A stretch of DNA of 64,000 nucleotides from Epiperipatus broadwayi (GCA_028023455.1 JAQFVV010012498.1:1860001-1924000), one strand, 5' to 3'; shown: positions 1-11,995, counted from the stretch's first letter. Notes: generated by a model not told the origin, from the letters alone. Translations and numbers: made by a program.

Positions 1-672
1 ATTCTCATATCTATAAAAATAGATTTCAGGTTTAAATCTATATAAAAATTTAGGCTTAAAATAAAAGAGCTATTAGGTTTAATGAAAAAACTGGTTTAGC
101 CCCAGGGATTTTCAATTAGTAGCAATTACTAATTTCTTAATAACATTAAAGAATATTTCTATTTACATGGATATTATCTCTTCATTTCTATTCTTTACTA
201 TAATAACATTTCATGGAAATATTTAATTCAATACAAGGTTCTTCATTTTCAAATGTTAAAACGTAATATCATTTTTCATAACTAATGTAAAGAATAGAAT
301 TTTTAAATTTGTTATATGAAAAAGATGCCGGATTTTTAACCAACTCTTATTTTACTCTTTGCTTTAATCTATTGCACAACCATCTTTAGAAGCATGAGTA
401 ATTAATACAAGCTGAGAAGAGTCATATATTGTTTTGGTATATTTAATCTTTAAACATATTTTTTTTAAAAAGTAGAAAATTATTTAAAATAAAAAATATA
501 TAACAAGAATTAAAAATTGATATTTTATTTGCACTTTTTTTTTTTACTGAGATTAAAAAATAACTTCTATGATTTCATGATTTTTCACATTTTATTTATT
601 TAGCAAGTACTTAAAACATTTTTTATAATTATAAAATATAAAGTTTTAATTACTATATTCTATATGACTTAC
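1..672. other. AT-rich intronic or flanking sequence
   Basis: No open frame or repeat family is recognisable. The stretch is dominated by A/T runs and lies immediately downstream, in minus-strand sense, of the receptor-like exon, so it is probably the next intron of that gene. Confidence 0.5.
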
Positions 673-802
673 TCATTAATCCAGTCTCCAATGATAACAT
701 AGTCATACAGCCCACTTGAAAGTTTCTGATACTGATAAATATCATACTGTCCAATAACACTATCTCCATTTTCATTAAATTTGATTTCACTTCCTTGAGC
801 AC
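673..802 (-). CDS. Single exon of a metabotropic-glutamate-receptor-like class C GPCR (ligand-binding domain)
   Basis: On the minus strand a pyrimidine-rich stretch and AG acceptor (803-804) precede a 130-bp open segment that ends at a consensus GTAAGT donor (plus-strand ACTTAC, 667-672). The frame uses 2 bases of a split codon, then 42 full codons, then 2 bases. The peptide contains IKFNENGD, then QYDIYQYQ, then YVIIGDWINE. This is the pattern found near the C-terminal end of the Venus-flytrap ligand-binding domain of mGluRs: F(N/D)xxGD, then a Y-I/V-aromatic-x-Y/F-Q segment, then a V/I-G-x-W block. The family binds glutamate at the cell surface and signals through G proteins. Neighbouring exons were not found, so introns must be long. 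There is no stop or frameshift in the exon, and the splice sites argue against a processed pseudogene. The receptor subtype cannot be assigned. Confidence 0.8.
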
Positions 803-1594
803 CTAAAAATAACAATTTTTGTTTTAGAAAAAGGGAAATAAAGAAAACTATTGTAAATGTTTACTATTATTGTTTTTAAATAAGTACTATAATTCTTCTA
901 ATGGGAAGAAAATTTAAAACATTTAAAATGTTTCACTAATAAGCAGATTTTAATAAATAACTGAAATTAAATTATAATTATAGATTTCAAAGTATCTTTT
1001 TTAAAATAGAAATTCACTTACTACTTCCAAATATATATTTTTAACTGCCTGCTAACATTTATTTATTCTTATCTCTTTTATTAACTATAGTATTTTGATC
1101 AAGAATCCTTTAGCTAATAGTTCACTCCTAATATATTAAAATTGCAATAACATTTACAATGGCTATAAAGTATTTTTTAATTAAAAAAAAAAGAATATAT
1201 TATGTTAACTTGTAAAATCAGATTAAAAAAAATAGATCTATTGATTATTTTACATAGGGTGCAAATGTTCTTAATATAAGAAACGTTAGAGATGGAAAAG
1301 CCAAAAGTTTTTAGGATTTTTTTTTGCTTTAAAAATCTGAGTTTGGACAAAAACAAAAAAGGTAAGTCAAGTTAGATAATAAAATCTTAAATTGAAAAAT
1401 TAGATAAAAGAGTATTTGTTGAGGAAAAAAAATTGAATAAGTGATGAAAGAATCCTTACTGAAATAAAAAGATGCAAAACAAATGTATAAAGTTACTAAA
1501 AAGTCAGTTCTACATATGGGTCTTGATTTTATACATAACTAAAAATTTCTTTACTACATAAATTTATTATCAAAAGTATATGTAATAAACAGAC
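803..1594. other. AT-rich intron upstream of the receptor exon
   Basis: No coding potential or known repeat was recognised. The sequence has many poly-A/T runs. It ends where a Penelope-like fragment begins. Confidence 0.5.
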
Positions 1595-2545
1595 TACTAG
1601 TATTTTCCTGAAGGTTTGTGATGATGGTGTTCTAGCTGTATTTTTATACTGGACTATTTCCATCATCTAATATGTGTGTTGTGTTGAATGTCTTTATAAA
1701 AGTTTAATTTTATTTAAATATTTTAAATATATTCAACTGTTAGTAATATCACAGCAAACAGGTATATGCACCAGTTGTTAGTAATATCACAGTAAACAGG
1801 TGAGTATATGAACCAACTGTTAGTAATATCACAGCAAACAGCATAGTATACGCACCAACTGTTAGTAATATCACAGCAAACAGGTTAGTATATGCACAAT
1901 GTTTCAAGAGGTATTTTTCTCTCCTCTTCTTCAGGTGTTGCTGGCCTGACCAATGACAGTACTAGCATGGGATCCACACCTGGGTCCTTAGATTTTTGTT
2001 TATTAAATTTTAATGTAATGCTCTAATGAATTAAGCCATCCTGCCAAAGGCAACAATATGTAGTAATTTCATATACATATCTATGAGGTTCTTCCTGATT
2101 TCTCGTTTTTTCTAAGAGCAAAGTTGATTAGTGGTTCCCATACATTATGTATAGTCATACTAGGTTGGCTTATGTGATTTTTTGCCATTGTCATGTGAAC
2201 AGCTCCTTTAAATTTTCTTCTTTGTACCTTTTCTCCTCTAATATTTTTGTATTTTCCCAATTGAATGTATGTTCATTGGTACATACATGTTTTTGCACAT
2301 TTACATGGTATTTCATAGATGCAATTTTTCTTTTCAGCATTTCAAGTTTAGGCTTTGTAGATGTTAGAATTCCTCATACTGTGGTATGGCTCTGGAAAGC
2401 TGTTCTGATGTTATAATGATTGCTGATTTTCCTTAATTTGTCTGCTATTTTTGGAATGTATGAATACACTACAATGCCAATAATTGTCTTTTCTCTTGAT
2501 GGTTCTTTGGTGGATAACTATTTTTATAAGGGTTTGTTCTATATT
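1595..2545 (-). mobile_element. Penelope-like element fragment, copy 1
   Basis: Reading the minus strand from high to low coordinates, the order is: the end of the RT thumb region (2540-2400), a degraded GIY-YIG endonuclease region (2400-2085), a tRNA-like/untranslated segment (2045-1900), a tandem repeat block (1897-1735), and the first ~25 codons of the next ORF copy (1670-1600). This is the same order as at 11655-10680, so it is a piece of the pseudo-LTR junction between tandem PLE copies. Frames are broken. The left edge is abrupt near 1595-1608. The right edge passes into a (TATG)n microsatellite. Confidence 0.7.
1735..1897. repeat. PLE-associated tandem repeat, about 4 copies of a 37-43 bp unit
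   Basis: Each unit contains CTGTTAGTAATATCACAGC followed by AAACAGG and a short variable spacer. The same unit occurs twice at 10796-10877, and on the opposite strand at 12535-12565 and 14456-14531, always between the GIY-YIG 3' region and the ORF start. It is therefore a structural part of this PLE family and not a random minisatellite. Confidence 0.75.
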
Positions 2546-2601
2546 GTAACAGGAACTGGGTTCAAACCCTGTTATAAGGGAGAGAGTAAATCAGGCTATG
2601 G

Positions 2602-2716
2602 ATGTATGTATGTATGTGTGTATGTGTGTATGTATGTATGTATGTATGTATGTATGTATGTATGTATGTATGTATGTATGTATGTATGTATGTATGTATG
2701 TATGTATGTATGTGTG
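2602..2716. repeat. (TATG)n microsatellite
   Basis: About 28 near-perfect TATG units with a few TGTG variants. Open frames across it on both strands only reflect absence of stop codons in the repeat. Confidence 0.95.
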
Positions 2717-3165
2717 TCTTTTGTTTCATGAGTTGTGTATTTGGAAAGGACCACATAGCCTACACATATATAATTATGTAAATAATAATAATAATAGTGA
2801 TGATGGGTTACTAATATTAATGTATACATTTTACTTTCTTTCTCTCACTTATTTTATTCTTATTTTGTGGCATACGTGTATATTGATGAGTATTGTGTTG
2901 AAGGGGGTAAGAAAAATGAATAAAATCAAGAGATTTTCAAATATTTTAAAATATGAAGGAAAAAAGAAAGGAATTTCATTTACCTTCCATGAATCAATTA
3001 GTCAAATGGACTGTATTGTTATTGAAACGGATATAGTTAATAGTTGGATGTTTCATTTAAATTAATAAGATTAATATTGTACCGTTTATTTATGTACGGT
3101 GCAAATATATTGGCATTTGGTAAAAGCTAAAAAATAAAAGTAAATTTAGATTTTTTTTTGACTAT

Positions 3166-3197
<32 letters not shown>

Positions 3198-3420
3198 GTA
3201 CAATGAAAGTTAAATTATTCTTTTGTATTTTTTTTTATGTAATTAGAAATAAAAGTAGAATTGGAGAGAACAAAAGAATTCCAAAAGAAAAAAAAGATAA
3301 GCTAAAAGAAAAATATTTTAACTAATTAAAGAATTAAAGATGGCCAAAAGATTTGCTAAAAAATGAGAACTTTGTAATTGAAAAATGAGTAAAGACTGTA
3401 CAAGATTATGAACCAAAAAC
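2717..3420. other. AT-rich spacer
   Basis: The 5' part is open in one frame only because it continues from the microsatellite. The rest contains long T and A runs, including a poly-T/poly-A junction at 3169-3197. No gene was recognised. Confidence 0.4.
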
Positions 3421-3460
3421 GCCATGATAATAGCATGTGCAGAAGTCTGAAAACTGGGCC

Positions 3461-3748
3461 TTTAGTATAAAAGGCAGAGACCAATTTGATGAACATCTTG
3501 TTTCATTCATTTCTCTAGTTAGTCCTGGATAACAATAATATATCCAGGATCACTTCACTGAAATAATTCGGCATGTCGGAGTGAACCGGAGCTTCTGCGG
3601 ACATCGTGCCTGAAGATGGACACCAGAAAAGCCTTCATGACCGACTAGGAGAATGGACCACAAGATCAAATAATAACCAAAAGGCCAAGATCATTCTACC
3701 CAAAAAACTATGCATAGTTATCTACTACTGAATTAACTAAACTTACCG
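3461..3748 (+). promoter_or_regulatory. Possible promoter plus non-coding first exon, maybe LTR-derived
   Basis: A TATA-like box TATAAAAG (3466-3473) lies in a locally less AT-rich stretch. About 280 bases downstream is a consensus 5' splice site CCG/GTAAGT (GT at 3749-3750). The interval has no long open frame and contains short GC-richer inverted segments. By position this could be a TATA promoter with an untranslated first exon. It also resembles the GC-rich inner part of the LTR-like element at 12572-14451, which has a similar CAGGTAG, so a relic LTR promoter is equally likely. Function is inferred only. Confidence 0.3.
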
Positions 3749-3759
3749 GTAAGTTATAC

Positions 3760-6700
3760 TTCATTATCCCTGATTGTGACAAATTTAAGCGTTTGCAAAC
3801 AATTCTTAAAAATATACGTATAATAGGATCTCGATAGAGACTTTAATTTAGTTGATCAAGAGACTCTTATTTAACCAGGAACTTTTTAATTGTTTAACTG
3901 TTATTTTTTTATTAATGTTTCACGTCTGAATTAATGTGTTCTTTCCAATTTATTTGATTAATAATTTCCTTTAAACATTTTTAATCTATTAGAATAAAAA
4001 TATTTCTAATACCAATTTTCATTCATACATTATTAATATTTATTAGTGTTTATTATTAAATTTTATTATTATCTTAGTAAGAATTAAAAACGTAATTTAC
4101 CTTTGCCAATATGTTGTAGGTTCCAGGAAAAATAATATTGAAAAATAATTTCCATTACGGTAAAATCTAATACCTATTCTTTAAAAGCATTTTTTCTTTT
4201 TAACTTTTGAGACGTGCTGGTGACAGATTTCAGCAGATTCTTATGGATCCTGGTGCCCATATTAAATAAATTAAAAGCTGATTTCGTCAATAGCATAATT
4301 CTCAACAAATAATAGGCTGAAGTGGTAAATCTGTGGTACATATTTAACTTCACTGCCTGATGACATTACATACCTTTAAAGTAGGGTTTGAACCTGTTTA
4401 TATGTTTATTTGGTCATCCAGGAATGTTAAGCAGACACATATACACATATCACTTCCACCCTGTTTATTTAAGAAAAGGTTATGTGTAACCAGTTGAATT
4501 ATTATTTTAGCTTAAGTATATTTTATTTTCAAGCTTGTAAATTCCCTTCACTTAGATAATTGTGTATGTGCGTATATGTATTACAGATATAAAAATAAAT
4601 ACAATTAATGTAGAGCTAAAGCAATGCCAGAAATTCTAAAAAATATTATTACAATTTAAAAATGTCATTCTCATTTCAAGTCAAACCAAAAATCATATTT
4701 TAAAGTTATTTGCAATTTTAAAAATACGTTTAAATAATCTGCTTTCTGGAACGTATTGTTTACATCTTCCAATATTGCTAAATTTCAAGTATAGGAGGAG
4801 CAGAAGTTCTAGGAACGCACGGAAGGAGTTCAAATCACTCTTCTCTCTGGTATTTGTGGAGAGTGGTAATAAAATGGACTGTGAGTAAAAGGAATTTGCT
4901 TCCCTGATCTTAAATCGTCTCTGTCTTGCCTCCTGCCATGCCATCGCTGCTTGAGAACTGTTATGTTTAATTGTAAAGAATATTGGAAGATGCTTACCAT
5001 TATTTTATTAATATTGTGCCTTGCTAAACTTCGTATACGTTATTATAAGTGGCCACCATAATTTCTAAAGGTAATCCGTTTTGCCAAAGAATGAACTCTT
5101 AATTCTCCTCACTTCATTTCTTTCCTAAATCTTAGTTGTAATCAGAATGAAATCTTTATTTATTTTATAACTGATTATAAACTTAATTATTGTTAAATTT
5201 ACGATTTTCTCTTAAATTTTTAAACTTGTTTTTTTTTTGAAACGCTAAGCACAGAATTATGTACTGTAAATGTATTATTAGTTTTTTTTAAGTTTCACAC
5301 TCTAATTATTTTATTTCATGCGGCAAAACTCATTTTAAATATATATCTTATTAAATTAGTTTTAGTGTGCTAATGTTTTAATCTAGCGAACTTATATTAT
5401 TTCAATCATCATTCCGATATTTTGGAATGTTTAAATAGTTTAAACGTAAATTTTTTTACTGAACGCTGTTCGCTCGGTTAAATATTTTGAAATTATGGTT
5501 AATGGTGGATTGTTTAAAAATCATATCACTATCGATATTTAAATGCAATTTATTTTCTTTTAATAAATTTGATTATTAATATACTTTAATAACTATTTAT
5601 TACTTATACACCATTAAGAGTTAAATTAATTAATATATTGTCGTTTAGGAATGCTTGGGTTTGTTAAATAGGAAAAATAATATTTTTCCCTCTTCTATAT
5701 TCGACATCCTAAATTTATTAAAGTCATACGTACGATGCTGAGTGGGTTATTATTTTATCATGGCGTTACGCATGCTATTATTGCTTAATTTAAGCTTAAA
5801 TTATTTCATTAGTCATTTAAGACCTAAGCCATATTCGCGTTGCTTACTTATGATAGCATTTTAAAGAATTATATTTTGCTTTATCATATTTACTCATCTG
5901 AAATCCGGATTTTCTTCACGTAACTCGTATAGGAATGAGGTTTGGTATAATCGATCTCAGGATAAACATTAGAGTATTAAGACTCTGCATATGACACGTT
6001 GGAGGGCGTGCCATGGAATCCTTACCACTCATATTTTCGAATATTGCCTTGTGATAAATACAAGCGGAATCATATATGTGATAAAGCCTTCCAGTCCAAA
6101 GATGGACATCTTCTCCATTTTAAATGCTGTCATTATAATTAGCACTGCAAGTTTTTTTATATGTAGTTCTAATTTTATTTATAAGACGTGGCGCAGTGAT
6201 GTTTGTAAACCACTCATTTTATAATTAGTCGAATATTTTAGGATTGTCACAGTAAAGCTAATTTAGGCTAACCCATTCCTCATTTGTACAGGCCCAAATA
6301 TGCTCATAAACGATAAATTATTGACTATCATATTAAGAGTAAACCTCTCTTTAAAGATGAATTTGTAAACATCCTTATCATTACTTAAAGTAATGATCAC
6401 CGCATTGATAACATTAATTTATTATTATACTATAACTCATTAGCATACTAAATCAGTTACTTATATGCAAAATGCTATGTTTTCTAATGTAAATTAAATT
6501 ATATTTATTAAATTATTATGTTTTAATAATTACTTATGCGTTGTGTCTTACTGACTCTCACTCATTGAATTCCATTAAATATTTATAATAATGTCAGTAA
6601 TATTTAGAAGTTATAACTGATTACTTCAAATAGATATTTATCTCTGGGTTATTCTGTTCTTGCTCATTCTGAATGGATACTATTTTATAATTCATGTTTC

Positions 6701-8770
6701 TTTTGCAATGCTAGCTGTGTGCAATTCATTTAAAATTTATAAATTGTCCCTTCACATAAGGTATTGATTGAGCCAAGTTTTAACATTATTTATTTATGCT
6801 AATTACCCTGTAGATCTCATGTTTCTCTGCTGTGTCTCTGGGACCAGAATGAATAAAATTTCATGTTATCATCAGAAGTGTTGTTTATAATGTTATAGTT
6901 TTAGAGAAGAGCAAATAGGGCAGAATTCATGATTGCTCCTGACCTGTGTATCTCAGGCATGAGTGGATTTAGGGTACTTTTGCTTAGATTCTAAACCTTG
7001 TTAAATGAACATACAATTCTGACTGGTACAAGGCTGAGTTGATGAGGAAATATAGTTATGTTTTTAGAAATAGAAATACAACTTTTTTCTTTTTGACATA
7101 ACTTGAACAACTTGCACGCAGTTTATATTGCATGTAGAGGCCTAGCAAAACGGAAAATGTTATAATATATTATCAAGTTTCAAAACTTTGTGGAAATGAT
7201 TTTTGTGTTTAGCTAAAAGAAAAGAACAGGCAGAATGTCCATTAAAAAATTAAATTCTTGAGGATCTTATTGTCTAATTATCAAGGTAAACAACAAAGTG
7301 TATTTAGAGGGAGTTTCCAAAAATAGCAAAAGTTAAGACCAAGTTGCTAAGTGGTTTTTATTTTGTTCCGGTATTGGGTTAAAAAGACTTTTGTGAGCAA
7401 TAAAAAAAAAAAAACGTGATTGAGAGCAAGGACATTTTGCTTTTTTTGCTGGCTGTTGAGATTGCAGTGAGAAGGCAATATGTGGCAAAAAAGAAGAGAT
7501 TTATAAAAATCATTTTGACCAAAAAGAAAAGATATAAAGGAAACTCCATGAAACACATGGGGCGAAGTTCTCATCATTCTGGGGGTCTATGTTAGATGCC
7601 AGCTCCTTCTGTACTTTTGAGGCCATGCAAGATATTAAGAGACTGATTAACCTAAATATTATATATAAAAAAAGAAAGAAAATATATGACAAATGAATCC
7701 TATGACTGATGTTCACCACTCCACAGATCTGTCATGGAATGATGAACTTATTAATTAGAATCCTGAATTAAAAGACCAAATGGACTCACAATTTATCCAC
7801 ATTAACCCAAGAAATTGGAATGAAGGTAAAAGAATTGATAAACACAAAGAGTGCACTCAGAAACATTTAATTAAATTACGAAGACTCATCAAAACAGTGG
7901 TAAATATATTTGCTATTATTTCCAATTTTTAAATACACAAAATAAAATAGGTTAATAACTTTATACATATTTTACTTTATAGATTTTATTCTTTAACTAT
8001 AACATCCTGTAAACAGAATATTGTCATATACATGTGTGTGCCACTTTATAATTTCTTCAAATAAACATAAATAGATTTTTAATTTAATAAAACAAATTTT
8101 ATATATTTTTGTGTTCTTTTATTCATCTCTTTTACATTTTATTATATATTTTTTTGTTTGGAATACATATCATATGTTTTGCAATAGATTCCATTATTAC
8201 TTTCCTAAGAGTGCGTGTTGACATATGTTTAGTAATTCTAAGAAACAAATGTGTTAGATCAAAGTAAAAGAAAGTGAAAGAGAGAAATTTTAATTCACCT
8301 GCCATTGCTTCTCCAGCAGGTTATGCCACCACCCCTGAGCATAAGCTAGTATAACCTGGGCGAGTTAATTTATTGTTAGTAAATTCCACAATTCTTGTTA
8401 AATAGCAAGATTGGCACTTGGGCCATAGCCCATAAACGTGGACATTTGCACAATGAGAGAGTTAGTTAAGTTTGGGAGGGACCAAATTGAATTAATTTAC
8501 ATATATCCATGTTTGTATTTAGCAGCCAAATCCTTTTCCATCACCCTTTGAATGACCAAATATTAGGAAAACTTCACAAAAAGGGAAGGATGACTCAGAA
8601 CATGTAAAAATTTCATATGGGAGGGGATGGTCAGAGCTATAGATACTATGAATATGTAGGCATATCAATTCACCCTCTGGAAAGAAATGCACAATCAGAA
8701 GAAATCAAATCTCAATAACTAGCTGATAATTAATAAATATAAAGTAAAATGAGGGAAAGTGCATTTAAGT
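3760..8770. other. Long AT-rich region without a recognised gene
   Basis: Scattered short open frames (for example 83 codons at 4693-4944 minus and 77 codons at 5991-6224 plus) show no family motif I recognise. Local composition at 4790-4960 and 7540-7630 is less AT-rich than the surroundings and may mark decayed repeats. Nothing else is supportable. Confidence 0.4.
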
Positions 8771-8872
8771 TACAATATAGATTTTTTCTTTTTCCAAATC
8801 ATTGGTTTCTGAACAAACTTTTTTTGTTCTGTCACAAATGTTTTGTGTTTTTGGTGTGATTGGATGTATAGG

Positions 8873-9195
8873 CTAGATATTTTCCTGTATGAGTAGTTTT
8901 TTGGTAAACTGTATTTTGATTTTGCCATGAGAGAGTCTTGTCACAAGAACACCTAAGAATGCCAATTTTTGTTCTTGTTCTGATTCTATTGTGAATTTAA
9001 TTGTAGGAAATATGTTGTTGATGTGTGTCCAGAAAGTTTGTAGCAATGCTTCACCATGTGGCCATACAAAAAATGTATCATCCACATAGTGAAGCCAAAC
9101 TTTAGGTGGCTATGGAGTAGTTTTATGGCTGTGGTTTCAAGCTTTTCCATGTAAATATTGCTAATCAGGGGAGACAATGGTGAGTCCATAACCAT
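8873..9195 (-). pseudogene. PLE reverse transcriptase, motifs B-C (broken)
   Basis: Two overlapping frames cover the block. One gives SPLISNIYMEKLE (motif B), and the other gives MDDTFFVWPHG (motif C, catalytic DD) and KLAFLGVLVTR. The switch of frame inside one RT domain shows a frameshift, so this copy cannot encode an intact enzyme. Confidence 0.8.
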
Positions 9196-9299
9196 GCCTT
9201 GATTTTGTTGAAAGAATCTACATTATATTGAAAGTAGATTGTTTTTATACAGAAGGTTAATAGTTCCATTATGCTATCAATAAGAAGAGCTGTTCTGGT

Positions 9300-9881
9300 T
9301 TATAAACTATTATCATTTAATCTTTTCTTTACAATTGACAATGCATCTTCACATGGTATATTCATGAATAAACTTTCCACATCAAAGCTTACAAGTAAGT
9401 CAGTTCTTTCAATTTTCATGTGCTTGATTAATTCTACAAGGTGTCTAGAATCCCTGGCAAAGGACTTGGTCTTGTATGTCAAAGGACTTAGAACTTTGAG
9501 AAGAAATCTTGCCAAATTCTGTCAAGGTGAATCTCTAGAACTAACAGTAGGTCTTAATGGAACATGATCATTATGGATTTTAGGTAGACCATAAAGATGA
9601 GGAATTTTGCTGAAATATGTTATTTTATTCTTTTCTGAAACAGTAAAGTACTTATGATGTTTTCTGAGTAATGCTTGTAACTTTGTTTCTGTACTTGGTA
9701 TTGGATCTTTTGTAACTTTTTTATATTGGCCTGCAGTGAGTTCTTGTATTTTGTTGTTGTAATTAGTTGTAATCATTAGAACTGTTGCATTGCCTTTGTT
9801 AGCAGGGAAAATAATTATAGATTTATCTGCTTTGAGAGATTTAATTGCTTTCCTCTCCCCATAGGATATGTTTGTCTTCAA
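9300..9881 (-). pseudogene. PLE reverse transcriptase, N-terminal RT and motif A (broken)
   Basis: The upstream frame (9881-9522) holds FPANKGNATVLM and HLYGLPKIHN, typical of the PLE fingers region. The downstream frame (9515-9300) holds SFDVESLFMNIP, with the first catalytic aspartate. A stop separates them at about 9520. Confidence 0.8.
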
Positions 9882-10142
9882 TTTTTGTTGCTTGTCAAGT
9901 GTTCTTTTTATTCACCAGTGTAATTCTGCTACTTCTTTTAAAAGCAATTTTTTGAGTCACTTCCTCAGTGGCTGCCATTATATCTAATAAGGGGATATTA
10001 GATGGTGTTATGGCAAAGTTTAATTCTCTTTCAAGAATAGAAATTTCAATATCTGTTAGATGTTTAGAACTTAAGATTTTTAACAGATGAAGCTGTTACA
10101 TCGCTTGGTACATTATGATTTTTGATATGCCCATGTACGTTA

Positions 10143-10260
10143 GCAAGTTTCTTCTTTTTTTTTTTTTAAATAAAATTTATTAGCTAAAAAGATACATGAA
10201 TAAAAGTGTCTATATAAATTTGAGTTTTGACTTAAAACTGATGCTAGACATTATTATCTC
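10143..10260. repeat. Interruption inside PLE copy 2, ending in poly-T
   Basis: Between the N-terminal PLE frame (ending 10262) and its continuation (from about 10140) lies an AT-rich segment with a run of T (10153-10165) followed by an AATAAAA-like string. It looks like a small poly-A-tailed insert or simple decay. I cannot identify target-site duplications. Confidence 0.4.
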
Positions 10261-10261
10261 T

Positions 10262-10732
10262 TTATACAAGTGAAGCTGAGGGGTATTTTTTTGACATTCT
10301 TTTATTTTTTCCATGTAATGTAAAATATGATTTTTTTAATGCTTGGGAAACTCTCATGTAGTCATCCTCAGTAAGTTTATTTTTTAGAAGACATTCTACA
10401 TTATTAATTGAATGCATTGTTTGATACTTAGAAAACCTTTGAGCATTTATTTTTTCTCTTAACAGAGTTTCAATTGCTCTCTGTGTAATTTTCTCAGCTC
10501 TCTGAGAGTGAATTGGAGGTTTTAGTAGTAAACCTTTAGGAATTACCCCTTCAGATTTACATTTACATAAGAAAGTTAAATAATTTACTATTTTGGCCAG
10601 CTTTAGACATAGTTTTTCATAATGTCTAAAGTTTGATATCATATCAGGTTCATACTGAATACTTAGTATTTTCCTGAAGGTTTGTGATAATGGTTTTCTA
10701 GCTGTATTTTTATATTGGACTATTTTCATCAT
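10262..10732 (-). pseudogene. PLE ORF N-terminal domain
   Basis: A 156-codon open frame starts with MMKIVQYKN and has a basic, helix-rich sequence. It directly follows (minus sense) the tandem repeat block and precedes the RT region, so it is the N-terminal domain of the PLE polyprotein. It ends by running into the inserted segment at 10260. The same start is recognisable at 1670-1600 (minus) and 14592-14630 (plus). Confidence 0.65.
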
Positions 10733-10943
10733 CTAATTGGTGTGTTGAATGTCTTTAAAAAAGTTTAATTTTATTTAAATATTCCAAATATATTCAACTG
10801 TTAGTAATATCACACCAAACAGGTTAGTATATTCACCAACTGTTAGTAATATCACAGAAACAGGTTAGTATATGCACAATGTTCTGAGAGATATTTTCTC
10901 TCTTCTTCTTTAGGTGTTGCTGGTCTGTCCAGTGACAGTACTA

Positions 10944-11022
10944 GCATGGGATTCAAACATGGGTCCTTAGATTCTTGATTATTGAATTTTAAGGTAATGC
11001 TCTAACCAACTGAGCCATCCTG
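10944..11022 (-). promoter_or_regulatory. tRNA-like segment with A box and B box inside the PLE
   Basis: On the minus strand GGCTCAGTTGGTTAGAGC (about 11016-10999) matches a tRNA D-arm/A box. GTTTGAATCC (10958-10949), flanked by CATG/CATG pairing, matches a T-arm/B box. The ~40-bp spacing is right for an internal Pol III promoter. Equivalent but degraded copies lie at 1930-2040 (minus) and 12384-12452 (plus), in the same PLE position. A complete acceptor stem is not evident, so this is tRNA-derived and not a functional tRNA gene. Confidence 0.65.
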
Positions 11023-11995
11023 CCAAAGGCAACAATATGTAGTAATTTCATATATTTATCTATAAGGTTCCTCCTGATTTTTCCACTTTTTCCTAAAAGC
11101 AAAGTTGATTAGTGGTTTCAATACATTATGTATAGTTACACTAGGTTGGCTTAAGAAATTTTTTGCCATTGTCATGTGATCAGCTTCTTTATATTTGCTT
11201 CTTTGTACCTTTTCTTCTCTATCAAATATTTTTGTATTTTTCCAATTGAACATATGTTCATTGGTACATACATGATCTGCTACTTTAGATACATCTTTTT
11301 TTATTTTCTAATCATTAGTTCATGTTCTTGCAAGCACTTTTCAATGGGATGGCTAGTCTCACCAATATATGTTCTTTCACATTGACATGGTATTTCATGG
11401 ATGCAGTTTTTCTTTTCAGCATTTCAAGTTTAGGCTTTGTAGATGTTATAATTTCTCATTGTGTAGTATGGCTCTGGAAAGCTGTTCTGATGTTATATTT
11501 ATTGCAGATTTTCCTTAATTTGTCTGCTATTTTTGGAATGTATGGGTACACTGCAGTATCAATAATTGTCTTTTCTCTTGATGGTTTTTTTGTTGTCTAT
11601 TTAATGTTTTCTTAATAACAGCTGGTGGATAACCATTTTTCATAAGAGTTTGTTTTATATAGAAATTTGCTTTTTTCAAATTGCTGGTTTCTAAACAAAC
11701 TTCTTTTGCTCTGTTCCATAGTGATAGTATAACTCCATGTTTTGTGTTTCTGGTGTGATTGGATGTATAGGCTAGATATTTTTCTGTATGTGTAGGTTTT
11801 AAGTAAGCTGTAGTTTTGATTTTGCTATGAGGGAGACTTGAGAAAAGACAATTATTGGTACTGTAGTGTACCCATACATTACAAAAATAGCAGACAATTT
11901 TAAGGAAAATCAGCAATCACTATAACATGAGAACAGCTTTACAGAGCCATACCATGCTATGAGAAATTCTAACATCTACAAAGCCTAAACTTGAA

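Larger units (their letters stand above)
8774..11860 (-). mobile_element. Penelope-like element, copy 2, permuted pseudo-LTR arrangement, degraded
   Basis: On the minus strand the order is: RT thumb with AYLKPTHTEKYLAY-like motif (11830-11655), GIY-YIG endonuclease remnant (11480-11060), tRNA-like segment (11025-10930), tandem repeats (10877-10796), ORF N-terminus (from 10732), and then the RT down to the same thumb region (about 8776), where it stops. The RT has GLPKIHN, motif A DVESLFMNIP, motif B SPLISNIYMEKLE and motif C MDD, all diagnostic of Penelope RTs. The ORF is broken by frameshifts and by a ~110-bp interruption near 10145-10260. A 3' part followed by a nearly complete 5' part is the tandem pseudo-LTR layout known for PLEs. 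PLEs copy RNA into chromosomal DNA using the RT and, in this group, the GIY-YIG nuclease. Confidence 0.85.

Noticed and set aside
1740-1900. CRISPR-like array (short repeats with spacers)
   Set aside because: Eukaryotic context. The 37-43 bp units are a tandem minisatellite belonging to a Penelope-like element and the 'spacers' are just unit ends.
2420-3065. Frames with MYVCMYVC repeats
   Set aside because: Open reading through (TATG)n; no independent evidence of a gene.
3540-3650. Possible hammerhead ribozyme: CTGAAGA followed by a 3-bp stem and GAAA
   Set aside because: The core words are present (3612-3635) but I cannot pair a convincing stem III or the cleavage-site strand. A covariance-model search would decide.
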